The notes: generated by a model not told the origin, from the letters alone. DNA of 11,537 bases from Candidatus Nomurabacteria bacterium (GCA_943354205.1 CALRBJ010000015.1:1-11537), one strand, 5' to 3'; shown: positions 1 through 6,594, counted from the first letter of the stretch. Numbers and translations: made by a program.

Positions 1-105
1 ATAGAAGTTACCTATGCCCTTACCTCTACTCCACCTGCCGGTGGTGGGTCAGCTGCAGGCTCGGGCGGAGGTTCTGGTGGCGGAGGAGGCGGATCAGGAA
101 TCTAA
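1..105 (+). CDS. C-terminal end of a truncated protein with Gly/Ser-rich tail
   Basis: An open frame enters from the left edge in frame 1 and stops at TAA 103-105, giving 34 visible residues. The last ~20 are almost only Gly, Ser and Ala (GGGSAAGS..., GGGSGGGGGGSGI), preceded by an ordinary stretch IEVTYALTSTPPA. Low-complexity tails like this are common at the ends of secreted or surface proteins, but no family can be assigned from so little. It ends 11 nt before ligA on the same strand, so the two may be cotranscribed; no terminator lies between them. Confidence 0.6.
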   Translation: MEVTYALTSTPPAGGGSAAGSGGGSGGGGGGSGI

Positions 106-116
106 TTTTTATAAAT

Positions 117-2159
117 ATGGATGATCAGAAAATAAAAAATCGCATAGAAAAACTTTGCGAGGAAATAAACCGTTTTCGGCATGAGTATCACACCCTCGAC
201 AATCCATCGGTTTCGGACGATGTCTACGATTCGCTCATGCGAGAGCTTCGTGAATTAGAGAAAAATTATCCGCAATTTGTAAATCCTGGTTCACCGGTAG
301 AGCGCGTGGGGGGCAGTCCTCTCGACAAATTTGTAAAATTCGCGCACAAAGTACGAATGCTTTCACTAAATGATATTTTTTCTAAGGAAGAATTGTACGA
401 TTGGGAAAAAAGAATTTCTAAACTACTTAACGGTCCGACCGTTAAGTCAACTAATTTGGAGTATTTTTGCGAATTAAAATTTGATGGTTTAGCAGTGACT
501 TTGATTTATGAAAACGGAGTGTTTGCACGCGGAGCTACTCGAGGCGATGGCTCGGTGGGCGAGGATATCACTCAAAATCTGCGCACTATAGATATGATAC
601 CGCTTTCTCTCAAAGCTCCATTTCCCAAATATATAGAAGTTCGAGGTGAAGCAGTGATGAGTAAAAAGGTTTTTATCAAACTTAATAAAGAATTAGAAAA
701 AAACAACAAGCCTCTACTGGCTAACACTAGAAATGCTGCAGCAGGGAGTCTGCGCCAACTCGATCCAAAGCTCGCTCGCGCGCGACACTTAGACTTTTTT
801 GCCTACGATATCGCCGACATAGAAGATTCTAAGTTTCCAAAATCAAAAAAGCACTCCGAAGAGCATGCACTTTTGAAAAAACTAGGTTTTGAGATGGATG
901 AGCACACAAAAATCGCGAAAAATTTGGAAGAAGTTTCAAAATTTATAGATGCTTTTGAAAAAGATCGGCCCAAATTCGATTATGGCACTGATGGTATTGT
1001 CATCTCTGTGAATGATTTATCTATCCAAACAAAGCTTGGCATCGTGGGGCGTGCCCCGCGCTATATGTCGGCCTATAAATACCCAGCCGAGAAAGCGACC
1101 ACAAAAGTCTTGGATATTACGGTGCAAGTAGGCCGCACTGGGGTGCTTACTCCGCTGGCGCATTTTACACCTACTATTGTGGCTGGCTCCAAGGTTTCCA
1201 AAGCGACCTTGCACAATATGGACCAAATAGAACGCTTGGGTCTAAAGGTCGGTGATACGGTCGTCATCCAAAAAGCGGGTGATGTGATACCGGAGGTTTT
1301 AGAAGTTTTAATAAAATTGCGTACTGGCAAAGAGAAAAAATTTAGCATGCCGACCAAGTGCCCAGAATGTGGGGGAGTGATTGAGAAAAAATTCGGCGGG
1401 AAGAGGTCGGACCTCGAGGAGCCGAATTTGTCCGTGGCCTATTACTGCACAAACAAAAACTGCCCCGCGAAAAATATTCGCTCTATGGTGCACTTTGTAA
1501 ATGCATTGGAGATATATACGGTAGGGCCGAAAATTTTAGAGCGGTTGAAAGATGAAGGCTTGATTACCGATGCATCGGACTTATTTATTCTTACCGAAGC
1601 CGATTTGTCGGGGCTCGAGCGGTTTGGCGAAAAAAGCGCAAAGAATATTGTCGAGAATATTGCCGAGAAGAAAAACCCACCGCTCGATCGGTTTATCATG
1701 TCGCTCGGTATTATCCATGTGGGCGAGGAAACCGCGCGCGATTTGGCTGGCTATTTTGGCAGTTTTGAAAAAATTGCAAATGCGAACAAAGAAGATTTTG
1801 ACGATATCGAAAACATCGGTCCGGCGGTGTCGGATAGCTTGATCGCTTATTTTACCGATGCGCATAATCAAAAATTCTTAAAAAAACTTTCTTTAAATGG
1901 TGTTAAGCCAAAAACTTTTGCCAAGGTAAAAGGCGGGGCACTCTCTGGCAAAACATTTGTGCTTACCGGCACCCTTCCGACCCTCTCGCGCGAAGACGCT
2001 AAGAAAAAAATCATTTCTGCCGGTGGCAAAGTATCCGGTTCTGTCTCCAAAAACACTTCCTATCTTTTGACGGGTGATAACCCCGGCTCTAAATATACCG
2101 AAGCTGAAAAATTAGGGGTAAAAGTCATAGATGAAGCCAATTTTTTAGCCATGGTATAA
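117..2159 (+). CDS. ligA: NAD+-dependent DNA ligase LigA
   Basis: LigA seals nicks in double-stranded DNA using NAD+ and is needed for Okazaki fragment joining and repair. The 680 residues are full length for the family and show every domain. Domain Ia is at ~1-70 (EYHTLDNP, VYDSLMRELRELE). The adenylation domain has ELKFDG with catalytic Lys121, then TRGDGSVGEDITQN, and motif V AYKYPAE with Lys321. The OB fold has QVGRTG..TP and ATLHN. The Cys4 zinc finger is C415, C418, C444, C449, with a longer gap between the pairs than in E. coli. HhH repeats follow at ~460-590, and a BRCT domain at ~607-680 (GKTFVLTGTL). Motif IV reads TDGIVISVN, so Ser297 occupies the position of the usual essential Lys (DGVVIKV; E. 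coli Lys290). The ATG at 117 is chosen because the protein begins as the family does; there is no Shine-Dalgarno. The family call is secure. Confidence 0.97.
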   Translation: MDDQKIKNRIEKLCEEINRFRHEYHTLDNPSVSDDVYDSLMRELRELEKNYPQFVNPGSPVERVGGSPLDKFVKFAHKVRMLSLNDIFSKEELYDWEKRISKLLNGPTVKSTNLEYFCELKFDGLAVTLIYENGVFARGATRGDGSVGEDITQNLRTIDMIPLSLKAPFPKYIEVRGEAVMSKKVFIKLNKELEKNNKPLLANTRNAAAGSLRQLDPKLARARHLDFFAYDIADIEDSKFPKSKKHSEEHALLKKLGFEMDEHTKIAKNLEEVSKFIDAFEKDRPKFDYGTDGIVISVNDLSIQTKLGIVGRAPRYMSAYKYPAEKATTKVLDITVQVGRTGVLTPLAHFTPTIVAGSKVSKATLHNMDQIERLGLKVGDTVVIQKAGDVIPEVLEVLIKLRTGKEKKFSMPTKCPECGGVIEKKFGGKRSDLEEPNLSVAYYCTNKNCPAKNIRSMVHFVNALEIYTVGPKILERLKDEGLITDASDLFILTEADLSGLERFGEKSAKNIVENIAEKKNPPLDRFIMSLGIIHVGEETARDLAGYFGSFEKIANANKEDFDDIENIGPAVSDSLIAYFTDAHNQKFLKKLSLNGVKPKTFAKVKGGALSGKTFVLTGTLPTLSREDAKKKIISAGGKVSGSVSKNTSYLLTGDNPGSKYTEAEKLGVKVIDEANFLAMV

Positions 2160-2204
2160 TATGAACAATGTAGATTGTGATTATTAGCTTAAATTTTTTT
2201 ATAT

Positions 2205-3092
2205 ATGCAAAATAGAAACTATGATGGAATAAAGGTTTTCCTTTTGGCGGTCATCGCTGTGTTTGTGGGGTACTTTGTATTTTTTAATGCAGGAGATCGA
2301 GGACTAGGACAGTCAGGCAAGGTTATAAACACTACTCCAAAAGAAGCGCCGGGTGGAGCGCTTGGCACATCCGGTGGGCAGTCGGGCACAGGCACATCTG
2401 GCGGTTGTGTGATCGATGCATGCGGAACCATAAAAATAATAAAAACAGTCAATCCGAATTCATCCACATCGGCATTCAATTTTACTTCGCCGACCCCATA
2501 CATCGGATCGTTTTATCTTGATGTAGATTCCATGACGACAATTCCAAATCAGAAATCATTTTCTCTGGCCGCTGGCGCATCGTATTCGATTTCTGAGACC
2601 GCACAGAGCGGATATTCTTTGAATAGCATCACTTGCATCCCAGCATCTGCAGTCACCGTCTCGCTCCCAATGCGAAAAGTTACCGTCAATAATCTCGCAA
2701 CTGGCGCCACTATTACTTGCACATTTGACAATGTCGCGACTATCACTGGCGTGCCTCCGATTGGCGAGCTCAATGTGGTAAAGAACACTCTTTCTTCTAC
2801 CGGCGCAGTCACGCATACGACTGACCCGTTCACATTCTCCGCCAATTTGGTGCCGGCGACTTTTACGCTCGATACTGACAACACAAGCGCTACTCCTAAT
2901 ACAGAGATCTATCATCCAGCTACTGGCACATATACAATCACCGAATCGTCCAATTCCTCCTATGGCCTATCAGGTCTTCAATGCATCAGCCTATCTGGTG
3001 GTAGCACATTTAGCTACTCTGGTTCTACGGCCACCGTACACTATGTATCGGGCGATCATGTAACCTGTACATATACAAATAGGCACAACTAG
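2205..3092 (+). CDS. Membrane-anchored surface protein with two prealbumin-like (SpaA/Cna-B-like) repeats
   Basis: This 295-residue protein has one N-terminal hydrophobic segment at ~10-28 (VFLLAVIAVFVGYFVFF) and no clear cleavage site. A Gly/Ser/Thr-rich linker (~29-67) leads to two similar beta-rich domains at ~74-176 and ~187-292. Each begins with a Val/Ile-Lys strand (GTIKIIKTV, GELNVVKNT), contains a YSISETA or YTITESS core, and ends in TCTFDN or TCTYTN. This pattern resembles the prealbumin-like folds of Gram-positive pilins and adhesins. Each repeat has a Cys pair exactly 28 residues apart (144/172 and 260/288), so disulfides outside the cell are plausible; Cys68 and Cys73 form another close pair. 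It probably faces outward, tethered by its N-terminal helix. Its ligand and role are unknown. The fold call is inference from the motif pattern. No Shine-Dalgarno precedes the ATG. Confidence 0.7.
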   Translation: MQNRNYDGIKVFLLAVIAVFVGYFVFFNAGDRGLGQSGKVINTTPKEAPGGALGTSGGQSGTGTSGGCVIDACGTIKIIKTVNPNSSTSAFNFTSPTPYIGSFYLDVDSMTTIPNQKSFSLAAGASYSISETAQSGYSLNSITCIPASAVTVSLPMRKVTVNNLATGATITCTFDNVATITGVPPIGELNVVKNTLSSTGAVTHTTDPFTFSANLVPATFTLDTDNTSATPNTEIYHPATGTYTITESSNSSYGLSGLQCISLSGGSTFSYSGSTATVHYVSGDHVTCTYTNRHN

Positions 3093-3093
3093 T

Positions 3094-3121
3094 TTGATAC
3101 ACAGGTATTTTTCTGTATACT
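3094..3121 (+). promoter_or_regulatory. Promoter of gatC-gatA, leaderless type
   Basis: TTGATA (3094-3099), a 16-nt spacer and TATACT (3116-3121) lie just 7 nt before the gatC ATG at 3129. The transcript would therefore begin at or within a base or two of the start codon. An imperfect dyad (TACACAG / CTGTATA, 6 of 7 pairs) spans the spacer and -10 and could be an operator, but that is a guess. Confidence 0.55.
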
Positions 3122-3128
3122 AAAACCC

Positions 3129-3407
3129 ATGACCATAGAAGAAGTCGCTAAATTGGCGCGATTGGCTAGAATAGAAATCAGTGAAGAAGAAAAAGCGGAA
3201 TTCGTGGCGAATTTCGACTCTATTTTGGCTTATGTGGATATTATAAAAAAAGCCACGGTGGAAGGAATTAAGCCAGAAATTGGTGAGCTCCGAAATGTCA
3301 TGCGTGAAGACGAAAATCCTTACGAAGGAGGCACGTTTACCGATAAGATTTTAAATCAAGCTCCAGCCACACAAGATAAATTTGTTAAAGTTAGAAAAAT
3401 CCTGTAA
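3129..3407 (+). CDS. gatC: Asp/Glu-tRNA amidotransferase subunit C (GatC)
   Basis: GatC is the small subunit that wraps around and stabilises GatA in the GatCAB complex, which converts Glu-tRNA(Gln) and/or Asp-tRNA(Asn) to the amide forms. The 92 residues match the family's usual ~95. The N-terminal helical pair (IEEVAKLARLARIEISEEE, FDSILAYVDIIKK) and the C-terminal extended part (MREDENPY..., ILNQAPATQDKFVKVRKIL) are typical. It is followed after 10 nt by gatA, the usual partner, with both expressed from the promoter just upstream. gatB is not in the window and presumably lies elsewhere. No Shine-Dalgarno is visible; the start codon is set by family length and the close -10 box. Confidence 0.93.
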   Translation: MTIEEVAKLARLARIEISEEEKAEFVANFDSILAYVDIIKKATVEGIKPEIGELRNVMREDENPYEGGTFTDKILNQAPATQDKFVKVRKIL

Positions 3408-3417
3408 TTATATTTCA

Positions 3418-4848
3418 ATGATTGATTTAAAAAATCTAACAATAGAAAAAGCGCACGAAGCCATGAAAGCAGGGGAATACACTTCTCGCCAATTAACTCA
3501 GGCATATTTGGATGTGATTGCAGAGAAAAATAAAAACATTTTTGCTTTCATTGAAGTTTTTGATGATGCATTAGTGCAAGCTGATGCGGCTGATGCAGTT
3601 TTTAAATCAGGCAAAGCCACCCTTCTAACCGGTATTCCATTTGGTACAAAAGATAATATTTTAATTGAAGGCAAACATGCGAGTGCAGCCTCGGGAATTC
3701 TCGTGCCTTATATTTCTACTTATGATGCGACAGTTATAAAACTCCTAAAAGAACAAGGCGCAGTATTTCTAGGTCGCACAAATATGGATGATTCAGCCAT
3801 GGGTTCTTCTACCCAAACTTCATATTATGGCATCACCAAAAATCCACACGATGAATCTCGTGTGCCCGGAGGAAGCTCTGGCGGTAGTGCGGCAGCGGTC
3901 GCATCCGACATGTCTTTGGTTGCGCTTGGCACAGAGACCTGCGGTTCAGTGCGTCAGCCGGCAGCATTGTGCGGATTGGTCGGACTCAAGCCTACCTATG
4001 GCGCGCTCTCACGAAATGGATTGATTGCAATGGGGAATTCTCTAGACCAAGCCGCGCCGATGACAAAGACTGTGCGCGAGAGCGAAATTATTTTTCAAAC
4101 ACTTTCCAAATATGATCCGATGGATAGCACTTCGGTGAGTGAAGAATTACGAATTACGAATTACGAATTACAAAAAGGAAGTACACCATCTAAAAAAATT
4201 GGAATCCCAAGAAGTTTTTTTGCTAAAGGTCTCGACAATGAAGTGGAAAAGAATTTTAATGAAAGCGTAGAAAAATTAAAAAATGCCGGGTATGAAATAG
4301 TTGATTTAGAAATGCCGGATTTAGAATATTCGCTTGCCGTCTACTACATCATCATGCCGGCGGAAGTTTCCACCAATCTTTCGCGTTTCGATGGTATCCG
4401 CTACGGCCTGTCTCTCGATGGCAAGGATTTGCTCGAAGTGTATGAAAAGTCTCGTGGCACAGGTTTTGGCAAAGAAGTTCGTCGCCGAATTCTCCTCGGC
4501 ACCTATATTCTTTCACACGGATATTATGATGCTTATTACAACAAGGCCGTGCTTTTGCGCGACAAAATCACTCGAGAAATAAAAAAAGCTTTTGAATCGG
4601 TAGACTTTATCATGACCCCGACCACACCCACTCCCGCATTTAAAATAGGGGAGAAGATGGACGATCCCGTGGCCATGTATCTGTGTGATATTTTCGCTGC
4701 CCCAGCAAACCTATCTGGTATTCCTGCTATCGCTATACCATCCGGAGAAACAGCAAGTGGGCTGCCACTTTCTGTCCAATTCATTTCTCCACACTGGGGT
4801 GAGAGCTCTCTTTTTGAAATCGGTAAAAAGTTTGAGACATTGAGATAA
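3418..4848 (+). CDS. gatA: Asp/Glu-tRNA amidotransferase subunit A (GatA)
   Basis: GatA is the glutaminase of GatCAB: an amidase-signature enzyme that frees ammonia from glutamine for tRNA-dependent amidation. The Ser-cisSer-Lys triad is present as Lys78 (GTKDN), Ser153 (GGSSGGSAAA) and Ser177 (TETCGSVRQPAA). Residue 175 is Cys where Gly is usual in TGGS. The 476-residue length from ATG 3418 fits the family (~485). An in-frame upstream start at 3382 would add 12 residues inside gatC and is not supported by family length. Between the amidase core and the GIPRSFF strand the linker holds ELRITNYELQ, encoded by four tandem copies of the heptamer GAATTAC, an apparent insertion in a surface loop. 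No Shine-Dalgarno precedes the start, so translation may be coupled to gatC, 10 nt upstream. Confidence 0.95.
   Translation: MIDLKNLTIEKAHEAMKAGEYTSRQLTQAYLDVIAEKNKNIFAFIEVFDDALVQADAADAVFKSGKATLLTGIPFGTKDNILIEGKHASAASGILVPYISTYDATVIKLLKEQGAVFLGRTNMDDSAMGSSTQTSYYGITKNPHDESRVPGGSSGGSAAAVASDMSLVALGTETCGSVRQPAALCGLVGLKPTYGALSRNGLIAMGNSLDQAAPMTKTVRESEIIFQTLSKYDPMDSTSVSEELRITNYELQKGSTPSKKIGIPRSFFAKGLDNEVEKNFNESVEKLKNAGYEIVDLEMPDLEYSLAVYYIIMPAEVSTNLSRFDGIRYGLSLDGKDLLEVYEKSRGTGFGKEVRRRILLGTYILSHGYYDAYYNKAVLLRDKITREIKKAFESVDFIMTPTTPTPAFKIGEKMDDPVAMYLCDIFAAPANLSGIPAIAIPSGETASGLPLSVQFISPHWGESSLFEIGKKFETLR
4144..4171 (+). repeat. Four tandem GAATTAC heptamers inside gatA
   Basis: The heptamer GAATTAC occurs four times without interruption. 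Three heptamers equal 21 nt, so growth of the array by threes keeps the frame; here it encodes the RITNYEL part of the linker. A 13-nt match (GAATTACGAATTA, reverse strand) recurs at 7376-7388 between genes. Confidence 0.9.
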
Positions 4849-4859
4849 AAGAATATAAT
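4832..4859 (+). promoter_or_regulatory. Promoter of the HEPN-like gene, leaderless type
   Basis: TTGAGA (4832-4837), a 16-nt spacer and a perfect TATAAT (4854-4859) overlap the end of gatA and lie 6 nt before the ATG at 4866. That spacing places the start of transcription at about the start codon. Confidence 0.6.
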
Positions 4860-4865
4860 AGAGTT

Positions 4866-5441
4866 ATGCAAACAGGGAGTGCGATAAACGCCACATATCT
4901 AAATGTAGAGTATTTTTTTTATAAAATATACGAGCTTTTGCGCGCCATCTGGCAATTTATCGAATCTGGGGTTCTCCAACATTTTCTGAAAGTTCTTTTA
5001 GGAATTTTCTCTATAATCCTTCTTTTCATCATAGCGTATCTTTTTGTTCGTATGCGCGAGATTGCTTCCGCAGAAAAAAAGTCTGCTCGCAAAAATATTG
5101 CGAATATCAGCGATGCTCCTGTCGTAAATACCCGATGGGTAAATATAAGCAAGCTCATGTCTTCTACAAATCAGAACGATTGGCGCCAAGCCATCATCGA
5201 AGCCGACATCATTCTAGACGAAATTGTTAAAAAAAATTGGGAGGAATTAGGCGAGAACCTAGGTGAACGATTAAAGAAAATAGAACAGTCAGATTTTCTA
5301 ACTCTCGACCAAGCTTGGGAGGCTCACAAAGTGCGCAATTCTATCGCGCATGAAGGTTCGGGCTTTGTCATTACTGACCGCGAAGCTCGCCGCATCATCG
5401 GCCTCTACGAACAGGTATTTAAAGAATTTGGGTTTATATAA
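4866..5441 (+). CDS. Membrane-anchored HEPN-like protein
   Basis: This 191-residue protein has a membrane helix at ~41-62 (KVLLGIFSIILLFIIAYLF). It is followed by a basic stretch (EKKSARKN) that suggests the C-terminal part is cytosolic. The C-terminal helical domain (~90-191) contains ADIILDEIVKK and then VRNSIAHEG. This gives R157-N158-x3-H162, the R(N/H/D)x(3-5)H signature of HEPN domains, many of which are RNases or nucleotide-binding helpers. The signature and all-helical character are visible; RNase activity is inference, and some HEPN-like domains are inactive. It has its own promoter and a strong terminator, so it looks monocistronic. It could instead be an uncharacterised CPR membrane protein in which the RNxxxH match is structural only. 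The start at 4866 is supported by a TATAAT 6 nt upstream. Confidence 0.65.
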   Translation: MQTGSAINATYLNVEYFFYKIYELLRAIWQFIESGVLQHFLKVLLGIFSIILLFIIAYLFVRMREIASAEKKSARKNIANISDAPVVNTRWVNISKLMSSTNQNDWRQAIIEADIILDEIVKKNWEELGENLGERLKKIEQSDFLTLDQAWEAHKVRNSIAHEGSGFVITDREARRIIGLYEQVFKEFGFI

Positions 5442-5443
5442 AT

Positions 5444-5475
5444 AAAAATACCTAGAATTTTATCTAGGTATTTTT
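5444..5475. terminator. Bidirectional intrinsic terminator
   Basis: A perfect 13-bp stem pairs AAAAATACCTAGA (5444-5456) with TCTAGGTATTTTT (5463-5475) around a 6-nt loop. The stem has A-runs and T-runs at its outer ends on both strands. It ends the HEPN-like gene from the left and the tRNA-Asp unit from the right. Confidence 0.9.
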
Positions 5476-5481
5476 ATTTTG

Positions 5482-5555
5482 CGCGACCGACCGGACTTGA
5501 ACCGGCAACCTCCCACGTGACAGGCGGGTGCTCTAACCAGTTGAGCTACGATCGC
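5482..5555 (-). tRNA. tRNA-Asp (GUC)
   Basis: A complete 74-nt cloverleaf. The acceptor GCGATCG/CGGTCGC pairs fully with one G-U. The anticodon loop CTGTCAC gives GUC. The T-loop is TTCAAGT, the D-loop has G18-G19, and the discriminator is G73 as expected for Asp. CCA is not encoded; the next bases are CAA. Confidence 0.97.
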
Positions 5556-5564
5556 AACTTAGAG

Positions 5565-5592
5565 ATTATACATAAAATCGTACAATTTCAAA
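5565..5592 (-). promoter_or_regulatory. Probable promoter of tRNA-Asp
   Basis: Read on the minus strand, TTTGAA (5592-5587), a 16-nt spacer and TATAAT (5570-5565) end 9 nt before the tRNA-Asp 5' end. It would drive the tRNA-Asp alone, in addition to readthrough from tRNA-Met. Confidence 0.5.
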
Positions 5593-5609
5593 GAGCTTTT
5601 TTGTTTTTG

Positions 5610-5683
5610 TGTCGAGGGTGGGAGTTGAACCCACAACCTGTCGCTTATGAAACGACCGCTCTTACCAATTGAGCTACCCCGAC
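5610..5683 (-). tRNA. tRNA-Met (CAU), elongator (Ile-CAU not excluded)
   Basis: A 74-nt cloverleaf. The acceptor GTCGGGG/CCTCGAC has one G-U, the anticodon stem is GTCGT/GCGAC, the loop TTCATAA gives CAU, the T-loop is TTCAACT and the discriminator is A73. It lacks initiator marks (G1-C72 is paired), so it is either the elongator tRNA-Met or the lysidine-modified tRNA-Ile. Pairs 4-69 and 5-68 are G-C and G-U, not the C-G pairs used by E. coli TilS, which mildly favours Met. CCA is not encoded; CAA follows. Its first 10 bases hold the stop codon of the upstream gene. Confidence 0.9.
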
Positions 5684-6366
5684 AAAATATCTGATTTAAC
5701 CGCTTTTATCAAACCAAGCATTTGATATTTTAAATTCATACCTCTCCTTACTATTAGCCTGCAGATGCCATAATAGTTTTCATAATTTGCATATACCTTG
5801 TTAGCCTTTGTGTTGACATAGTATGGTTTGCGAAATTGTGAATTTTCCAATTGTAACAGATTTTTCCAAAAACTCAAGACCTTCCTTATTCTTTTTTCGT
5901 GAATTTTATTTATCTGAATTGAACATACTATATCTTTCGGAGATATATTTAAAATATTAACTAAAAATAGTTTCATAATGAGGACCATTTCTGGGTCTGA
6001 GTTTACAAATATAAAACCAGATGTACGATCACTTTTTGATCCCTCGCTCCAATATAAAGCAGTAGCAATTAATAGCAATTCTCTCTTAGTTATCTTTTTT
6101 ACCAGCGTCTCGCCAAGTGCGTCTGCTTTTTTTATAGCACTAAGTCTTTTTTGCTTATTTTTCATTGCCCCAATTATCCGACCTCTATGCCCTAATAAAA
6201 TTTGATTTTTCTTTAATTCTTTCCGTTGAAAATCATTTAGGGTGATATTTCTACACCATAAGCTTGCAGTGCTTTTAGAAACAAGTAGTGACTTAGCTAT
6301 CGCGCCTACTGATAAACCTTTTTTCCGTAATTTAATTGCTTCCAGTCTTTTTTGATATAATGCCAT
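5674..6366 (-). CDS. HTH + LAGLIDADG-like protein, putative selfish gene within a tRNA cluster
   Basis: The 230-residue protein begins with a resolvase-type helix-turn-helix (~4-40: RLEAIKLRKKGLSVGAIAKS, then VSKSTASLWCR). After a basic helical stretch (~45-95) it has a core with LLLIATALYWSEGSKSD (~97-113) and FVNSDPEMVLIMKLFL. ATALYWSEG lines up with the LAGLIDADG helix pattern, with Glu for the usual catalytic Asp, and the NSDP helix is the kind of element found after it. The homing-endonuclease relation is inference; a DNA-binding regulator (compare WhiA, which also joins LAGLIDADG and HTH) is the alternative. The gene lies between tRNA-fMet and tRNA-Met on the same strand. Its TAG stop (5676-5674) is inside tRNA-Met, so the final Ser-Gly and stop are encoded by tRNA bases. 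It is visibly A+T-richer than neighbouring housekeeping genes. It has its own promoter and no Shine-Dalgarno. Confidence 0.7.
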   Translation of the reverse strand: MALYQKRLEAIKLRKKGLSVGAIAKSLLVSKSTASLWCRNITLNDFQRKELKKNQILLGHRGRIIGAMKNKQKRLSAIKKADALGETLVKKITKRELLLIATALYWSEGSKSDRTSGFIFVNSDPEMVLIMKLFLVNILNISPKDIVCSIQINKIHEKRIRKVLSFWKNLLQLENSQFRKPYYVNTKANKVYANYENYYGICRLIVRRGMNLKYQMLGLIKAVKSDILSG

Positions 6367-6372
6367 ATATGT

Positions 6373-6401
6373 ATTATATCACTGGTGCGAATACAGGGCA
6401 A
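6373..6401 (-). promoter_or_regulatory. Promoter of the HTH gene, extended -10, leaderless type
   Basis: On the minus strand TTGCCC (6401-6396), a 17-nt spacer and TGATATAAT (TATAAT at 6378-6373, with an extended TG) end 6 nt before the ATG at 6366, so the mRNA should start at about the start codon. Confidence 0.65.
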
Positions 6402-6434
6402 AGCAAAAAACATTTAAATTTAGAGAGAAAATTG

Positions 6435-6506
6435 TTGCGGGGCCTGGAATTGAACCAGGGTCCCAAGGTTATGAGCCTTGTGAGGTAACCACTCCTCCAC
6501 CCCGCG
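6435..6506 (-). tRNA. Initiator tRNA-fMet (CAU)
   Basis: A 72-nt cloverleaf with the initiator hallmarks. C1 faces A72 unpaired (CGCGGGG/CCCCGCA), the D-stem has A11-U24, the anticodon loop is CTCATAA (CAU) and the discriminator is A73. The anticodon stem is CAAGG/CCTTG, so the three consecutive G-C pairs usual at 29-31/39-41 are reduced to A-U, G-C, G-C. The T-loop is TTCAATT. CCA is not encoded; CAA follows. Confidence 0.97.
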
Positions 6507-6521
6507 ATTATGAGCAAGGCC

Positions 6522-6550
6522 ATTTTACCCATAAAATATCGTTTTTGCAA
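6522..6550 (-). promoter_or_regulatory. Promoter of the tRNA-fMet unit
   Basis: On the minus strand TTGCAA (6550-6545), a 17-nt spacer and TAAAAT (6527-6522) lie 15 nt before the tRNA. It can drive the whole fMet - HTH gene - Met - Asp unit, since no terminator lies between these genes. It is back to back with the carboxypeptidase promoter. Confidence 0.65.
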
Positions 6551-6560
6551 GCTCAGTATT

Positions 6561-6588
6561 TTTACATTCTATTTTTAAATGCTAAACT
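6561..6588 (+). promoter_or_regulatory. Promoter of the D,D-carboxypeptidase gene, leaderless type
   Basis: TTTACA (6561-6566), a 16-nt spacer and an extended -10 TGCTAAACT (TAAACT 6583-6588) end 6 nt before the ATG at 6595. The spacing matches the other proposed leaderless promoters in the window. Confidence 0.5.
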
Positions 6589-6594
6589 CAATTC

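Noticed and set aside
1073..1357. Open frames antisense to ligA, prfB and ftsE
   Set aside because: They shadow well-conserved genes, have no promoters or family features, and read as low-quality protein.
2165..2200. Terminator after ligA (ACAAT/ATTGT hairpin and later T-run)
   Set aside because: The stem is only 5 bp of A+T-rich pairs and the T-run begins ~15 nt later.
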